Source: JACDBE01 sp963714055
Lineage (GTDB): Bacteria; Actinomycetota; Acidimicrobiia; Spongiisociales; UBA5794
DNA: 64,000 bases
Direction of reading: 5' to 3'
NCBI GenBank assembly: GCA_963714055.1
Contig: OY970227.1
Span: 1,984,001-2,048,000, forward strand
The notes beneath the pieces are model-generated. The model had not been told where the DNA came from, did not search any database, and saw only the letters and a program-made list of their open reading frames with translations. A program made the translations under genes and the position numbers. Positions 59,691 through 64,000 of this stretch are shown here, in pieces (position 1 is the first letter of the stretch; every line of letters begins with the position of its first letter).

Positions 59691-61782
59691 TCAGGGAGCG
59701 AGCTCGAGGGTTTGCCATTGGCTCGGGCAGTGCTTGGCCGCTTCCCGGTCCGGGTTGCTGCTCCGGCTCCCCCGCCGGCTCCCGTCGTCGGCCACGTCGG
59801 ACACGGTCAAGATGGTCCCGTAGACGCCGCCCGGGTCGGGCGCCCGTCCGATCACCGTCCACGGCACCCTTGCCTCGATCTGGTATCCCAGGCTGGTGGC
59901 GGTAGCCGCCGCCTCGACCTCCGGTTCGGCGGCGCCGTCACCGAAGACCATGCCCGGGCACGCCGAGTCGGTGTTCGATGAGGCGGCGACAGGCACCTGG
60001 CGGCCGGCCACGGCACTCGTGGCTTCCGGGGTGTCGGGCCCGATCGAGATCTGGATGTCGTCGTCGCGCAACACCTCGCTGCCCGGTCTGCTCGGGTCGG
60101 CTCCGAAGATCAGGTCGATCCCGTCACCCCGGTAGAGCAACCACGGCTGGGTGGCATGCCGGACCGTCACCTCTGGATCGGACACCACGACGAACACGTA
60201 GAGGGCGTCGTCGTCCCAGGCGAGCCGCCACTCCGAGGAGACCCTCGGGTCGGGCTCCCCCGCCGCCACGTGGGGCGTCGGGTAGACCGGTCCATCGGGC
60301 CAATCGCTCTCGTCACCGTCGATGGTGGGGGCCGACGCCATGGAGACGGCGCCGAAGTCGGTGCTGCCGTCGGCAACGTCCTCGGAGCCGGCGGTAGCAC
60401 CGGGTAACGAGGTCTGTCCGGTGACTTCCCCGTCCTCGTCCGGGCCAGGGCGCACGAGGAGGAAGATCGCCACCGCCAACACGACCACCACCGCCACTGC
60501 CCACGGCCACCACCGGCGCTTCGGATCGACCGGCCCCGGTCCGCCGGGTAGCCCTGAGTCGTCATCATCGGTGGACACCGGCTCGGACGGCCCTTCGACT
60601 TCTTGGTCTCCATCCTCGACCACGGTCGTCGGAGGGGGATCTGGAGGTGGGGGAGTCGGAGGGGGATCTGGAGGTGGGGGTGCCACGGCCACGTCGAAGA
60701 TCTCCCCGGTCGGCGCCGCCAGGTAGAGCACCGGCGAGCCGAATTCGAAGCCCCCGGCCACGCGGCTCATGAACTTGCGTCCCTCGGCCAGCGCCCCGTC
60801 CACCGGGAACCCGTCGCCGATCCCGCCGTAGAAGCCCCTGGAGAACTCCCTCGCCGCCTGGTCGGTCACCTCGAACTGCATGGCGACCACCGCAGGGATT
60901 CCCTTCCTGATGAGGCTCTGGGCGACACCGGTGAACGGGTCGAGATCGGCGGCCCGGGCACCTTCGCAGTTGTTGAGCACCACCAACCGCAGGCTCCTGC
61001 TGTCCTTGAGCGTGTCCCCGAGGGCCCGTCCGGTGACGGGGGTGGTACGTCGGTGCTCGTCCTCGAACCGGAGCACGCCGTCCTGCTCGGTGGTGTCGAA
61101 TTCACCGTGGCCGATGAAGTGGAACACGTGGACGTCGGTGCGGCCCAGCACCACCTGCAGCTCGGCCTCGGTGGCGACCGCCAGACGCTCCACCTCGACG
61201 AGCCCGGCGGCAGCGTTTGGCGTCGAGCGACCTGAGCAGGCTGTCCCATTCCGCCTCGGTGTCGAGCGTCCCCTTGTACTCGATCGGGTCGGAGATCATC
61301 ACCAGGATCTTGAGGGGCGGTTTGACCCGCACCGGGGCTACGCCGTCCTCGACCGGGAGGTATCGCACCAGGGGCGTCCAGCTCGACAGCACCGGGAAGT
61401 CGTCGGCGGCCTTGCGGTAGAGGTACTCCCAGGGAAGGTTGACGAGTACCGGCGCTTCGCCGAGATGGAGGCGGATCCTGACCCCCTGGCCGGCCGCCTC
61501 CGCCTGCCGCTTCGAGGCGACCAGCAGGTTGTCCAACTCGTCGGCGAACACGGACTGGTAGAGCCGGTCGCCGAAGGCCCGTGCCCGCTCGAGGTGCTCG
61601 GTCGCCTCGGGCCCCCGTCGACGGGCCCCGCCGAACATGTCGTAGAAGGCGGTGAGGTCGGCCTGATCGAACGGATCGGGGAAGGTCCGCTCGGCCGTCT
61701 CGTCGCCGAAGCGGGCGGTTATCCGATAGCCGCCCGGCTCGGCCCGCACGGACACGTCGAAGTCGAGGTACGTGCGGCTCAT
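59691..61782 (-). CDS. membrane-anchored CHAT protease with C-terminal CBM9/DOMON-like domain (frameshifted)
   Basis: First frame from ATG 61782: a beta-rich N-terminal domain and LPWEYLYRKAADDF ... KILVMISDPIEYKGTLD. A one-base shift near 61212 leads to the second frame with the CHAT dyad His (VFHFIGHGEFD) and Cys (LVVLNNCEGARAAD), VVAMQFEVTDQAAREFSRGF, a Pro repeat linker, a TM helix (WPWAVAVVVVLAVAIFLLV) and an exported CBM9-like beta domain (APTIDGDESDWPD, WRLAWDDDALYVFVVVSD). About 696 aa when repaired. Convergent with the CHAT-hydrolase pair 16 bases away. Likely links an outside ligand to an inside protease. Confidence 0.78.
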
Positions 61783-61999
61783 CGCCCGACGACGCGTCGT
61801 GCCGGGTTGCCTCGAGCAGCACGCGGTTCAGGTGAGGTCATTGTCGACTCGATCCCGCAGATCGCCCGATGATACGTCGACGCCGCTCAGGCCCCACGGT
61901 TCGGTGCGCCGGGTACCGGCGAGGTCCGGGGGTGTGGTCCCCCCGGCGGTCCCGTCCGACCCTACGCTCCCGTCGTCGACGGGAAGCTCGGGAGGACTC

Positions 62000-62693
62000 G
62001 TGACGAGGACAGGGCGGTTGCGGGCGTGGTACCGCGACTTCGAGCGGTCGTCGGACGCCTACGGGGTGGTCGTCCTCCTGCTGATCGTGCTGATCATCCT
62101 CCCGATGGCCGATCGGGCCGTTCGGCAAGGAGGTGGTCACCTTCGCCACCGCGGTGGTGGCCGGCGCCGTGGTCGTGCTCACGCTGCGCGCGTCCTGGGT
62201 GAGGCCCTGGTTGGTGAACGTCGCCGCCGTCATCTGGGTCACGGCGATCGTCGGTGCCATCCTGCCGGAACGCTCGGTGCTGGAAGCCATCGGAGGAGTC
62301 GGCCTCGGCCTGCTCCTGATCGTGTCGCCTGGCGCCATCCTCAACCGCATCGTCCGCCACAAGCGAGTGACGGTGAAGACGGTGTACGGGTCGATCGCCG
62401 TCTACCTGCAGATCGGAGTGGCCTACAGCCTGCTCTACCTCGAGCTCTTTCGCGTCGACCCGGCGACCTATCCATCGGTATCGGACGGAACTCTGGGCAC
62501 CTTCATCTACTACAGCTTCGTGACGTTGACCACGGTGGGCTACGGCGACATCACCCCGGTCACCGAGGCGGGTCGCACCCTGGCGATCTTCGAGGCGTTG
62601 ATCGGCCAGATCTTCCTGGTCATTGTTGTCGCCCGCATCGTGGCGCTCCTCGGCAGCGAGGCACGACTGAAGGACAGCAACCCGGAGGAGTGA
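62000..62693 (+). CDS. two-TM potassium-channel-like protein (frameshifted)
   Basis: GTG 62000 has GGGAGG upstream. The first frame gives a basic N-terminus and TM1 (GVVVLLLIVLIILPM). After an extra base near 62114 the second frame continues with more hydrophobic helices and the pore signature FVTLTTVGYGDITPVTEAGR, preceded by a turret and followed by the inner helix (IGQIFLVIVVARIVALLGSE). TVGYGD is the K+ selectivity filter. About 230 aa repaired. A Kch/ion_trans_2 type channel lacking RCK domains. Confidence 0.82.
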
Positions 62694-62755
62694 CCGGCAG
62701 GCTCGCCGGGTACGAGAGCGCGGTACCGTGAGGGTCCCGAAGAAGGAGCCACGAC

Positions 62756-63214
62756 ATGGGAGCAAGCGCGCGCGAGGACTGGGAGGACGTGGGCTCGAAG
62801 CTCACCGGGCTCGGTCTCAAGCTCAAGATGCACTTCGAGCAGGCGGCGAAGGAAGGCCGACCCGTCGACGAGGACAAGGTGAAGGAGAGTCTCCACAAGG
62901 TGGGCGACGCCATCGAGCAGACCTTCAACGCCCTCGGTGCCGCCTCCCGGGACGAAGCGGTGATCCAGGACGTCAAGGATGCCGGTCGCTCGACGATCGA
63001 CGCCCTCGACGCCACCTTCTCCGTGCTGGGTGAGCGTTTCCGGGCGGCGGTCAAACCGGCCGAGGACCCGCTCGCCGCCGCCGAGGACTCCTCCACCGCG
63101 GCCGCCGCTACGGATCAGCCGACGGGAGCAGAGCCGCCCGGTACTCCGGATCCTGGCGCTGCCGAGCCCACTCCGGAAGGTGAGCCGCCTGCCGGCCCCG
63201 AAGCCACGGAGTAG
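62756..63214 (+). CDS. small helical protein, unknown
   Basis: 152 aa. N-terminal half is amphipathic helical (GSKLTGLGLKLKMHFEQAAK, VKESLHKVGDAIEQTFNALG, FSVLGERFRAAVKP); the C-terminal third is Ala/Pro/Glu/Thr-rich and disordered. GAAGGAG before ATG 62756 and a TACCGT -10 about 27 bases upstream. No family recognised. The stop codon abuts the convergent tRNA-Ser end at 63215. Confidence 0.65.
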   Translation: MGASAREDWEDVGSKLTGLGLKLKMHFEQAAKEGRPVDEDKVKESLHKVGDAIEQTFNALGAASRDEAVIQDVKDAGRSTIDALDATFSVLGERFRAAVKPAEDPLAAAEDSSTAAAATDQPTGAEPPGTPDPGAAEPTPEGEPPAGPEATE

Positions 63215-63304
63215 CGGAGAGGGAGGGATTCGAACCCTCGAGGGGGTTTAACACCCCCTACTCGCTTAGCAGGCGAGCGCCTTCGACCACTCGGCCACCT
63301 CTCC
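63215..63304 (-). tRNA. tRNA-Ser (GCT)
   Basis: 90 bases. Acceptor GGAGAGG/CCTCTCC with discriminator G; anticodon loop CTGCTAA; long variable arm typical of class II; T-loop GGTTCGAATCC. No encoded CCA. Confidence 0.93.
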
Positions 63305-63306
63305 GG

Positions 63307-63397
63307 CGGAGGGAGAGGGATTTGAACCCTCGAGGCGGCTTACACCACCTACACGCTTTCCAGGCGTGCGCACTAGGCCAGACTATGCGATCCCTCC
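63307..63397 (-). tRNA. tRNA-Ser (GGA)
   Basis: 91 bases. Acceptor GGAGGGA/TCCCTCC with discriminator G; anticodon loop CTGGAAA; long variable arm; T-loop GGTTCAAATCC. Two bases upstream of tRNA-Ser(GCT), on the same strand. Confidence 0.93.
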
Positions 63398-63444
63398 GGG
63401 TGCCCGCATTGTAGGAGTCCCCATCCGACCGGTCTGGAGTTGAG

Positions 63445-63912
63445 ATGACGGCTGACCCCGACTGGGACGTAGCGATGGGGCTCGCCCTCGACCAGGCCAG
63501 GCTCGCCGCCGGCGAGGGCGACGTCCCGGTGGGAGCCGTGCTGCTCGACCCGACGGGGGAGATCGCCTTCGCCGACCACAACCGCCGCCAGGAGACCGGC
63601 GACGTCACCGCCCATGCCGAGCTGCTGGTGCTCTCCGCGGCCACCAGGGCGGCCGGAGACTGGCGGCTCGATGGCTACACGCTCGTGGTCTCCCTCGAGC
63701 CATGCCCGATGTGCGCCATGGCGGCGGTCTGGGCGCGGGTCGAGCGCATCGTGTTCGGCGCCGCCGATCCCAAGGCGGGGGCAGCGTGGAGCCTGTACAA
63801 CATCCCCCAGGACGCTCGGCTCAACCACCGGTGCGAAGTCGTCGGCGGCGTCCGCGCCGAGGAGTCGGCGGTGCTCCTGGAGCGCTTCTTCGGGGATCGA
63901 CGCCACCAATGA
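63445..63912 (+). CDS. tadA: tRNA-specific adenosine deaminase
   Basis: 155 aa. Cytidine/deoxycytidylate deaminase zinc fold: the HAE motif TAHAELLVLSA (zinc His and proton-shuttle Glu) and PCPMCAMAAVW (two zinc Cys). GRLDGYTLVV-type core (WRLDGYTLVVSLEP). TadA converts A34 to inosine in tRNA-Arg(ACG). Short, clean gene at the expected length. It lies among serine tRNA genes, a common arrangement. Confidence 0.93.
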   Translation: MTADPDWDVAMGLALDQARLAAGEGDVPVGAVLLDPTGEIAFADHNRRQETGDVTAHAELLVLSAATRAAGDWRLDGYTLVVSLEPCPMCAMAAVWARVERIVFGAADPKAGAAWSLYNIPQDARLNHRCEVVGGVRAEESAVLLERFFGDRRHQ

Positions 63913-63940
63913 CCCATACGGACCGCCGGCGACGGTCACC

Positions 63941-63946
63941 TACAAT
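63941..63946 (+). promoter_or_regulatory. -10 element of tRNA-Ser(CGA)
   Basis: TACAAT, a near-consensus -10, begins 13 bases before the tRNA 5' end at 63954. No clear -35 at the expected distance. Confidence 0.6.
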
Positions 63947-63953
63947 CGTGAAC

Positions 63954-64000
63954 GGAGGGATGGCCGAGCGGACGAAGGCGGCAGTCTCGAAAACTGTTGG
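63954..64000 (+). tRNA. tRNA-Ser (CGA), partial
   Basis: 5' half of a class II tRNA cut by the window end: acceptor GGAGGGA, D-arm GGCCGAGCGGACGAAGGC, anticodon stem GCAGT/ACTGT with loop CTCGAAA. Confidence 0.88.

Overview
The window is a GC-rich bacterial chromosome segment. It looks like an Actinomycetota member, possibly near Acidimicrobiia, although no marker gene here fixes the lineage. The indications are Ala/Arg/Gly-rich proteins, frequent GTG/TTG starts, 4-base start/stop overlaps, several apparently leaderless promoters (TANNNT directly before an ATG), a SigF/Rsb stress module with GTTT-N16-GGGTAG promoters, a class E/F-type sortase, a WS/DGAT acyltransferase, and tRNA genes without encoded CCA.

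Layout. 1-4204 (minus): a hydroquinone ring-cleavage operon (two-subunit hydroquinone 1,2-dioxygenase, semialdehyde dehydrogenase, 3-oxoadipate CoA-transferase). 4403-8754 (plus): two YceI-like proteins, a small exported protein and a two-component system with an 11-bp triple-repeat operator. 8792-19635 (minus): a complete L-rhamnose operon (RhaT-P-Q-S ABC transporter, bifunctional aldolase/dehydrogenase, isomerase, kinase, DeoR regulator, mutarotase), divergent from an L-lactate dehydrogenase-type gene that would take up the lactate made from rhamnose. 21170-25931: a lipoprotein, a mosaic palindromic repeat, a DUF885 hydrolase, metF and an atypical SDR.

26106-33545: an unassigned catabolic cluster around an XRE-cupin regulator (bicupin, amidohydrolase; divergent M24-type protein, E1 alpha/beta pair, 3-hydroxyisobutyrate dehydrogenase-like enzyme). 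33557-41614: a divergent locus combining isoprenoid/lipid enzymes (polyprenyl synthase, CrtC-like, SCP2-like, WS/DGAT) with unrecognised beta-sandwich, Cys-rich and Asp-Ile repeat proteins. This is my best candidate for an undescribed system. 41548-49305: a DUF4389 membrane protein, a YjbR-like protein, a sortase and a SigF partner-switching module with its likely targets.

49388-55824: a patchwork of gene remnants, an M28 peptidase, a flavin monooxygenase, a VapBC pair, DUF6325/SHOCT proteins, a broken transposase and tandem repeats. 55843-64000: tRNA-Met, a CHAT protease plus alpha/beta-hydrolase pair facing a second, membrane-anchored CHAT protein, a potassium channel, and tadA among three serine tRNAs.

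Ten or more otherwise well-conserved genes are each broken by a single-base indel, and one peptidase carries about six within 500 bases. Reading frames and domains resume cleanly after each break, so sequencing or assembly error is more likely than gene decay. I annotate these as frameshifted CDSs.
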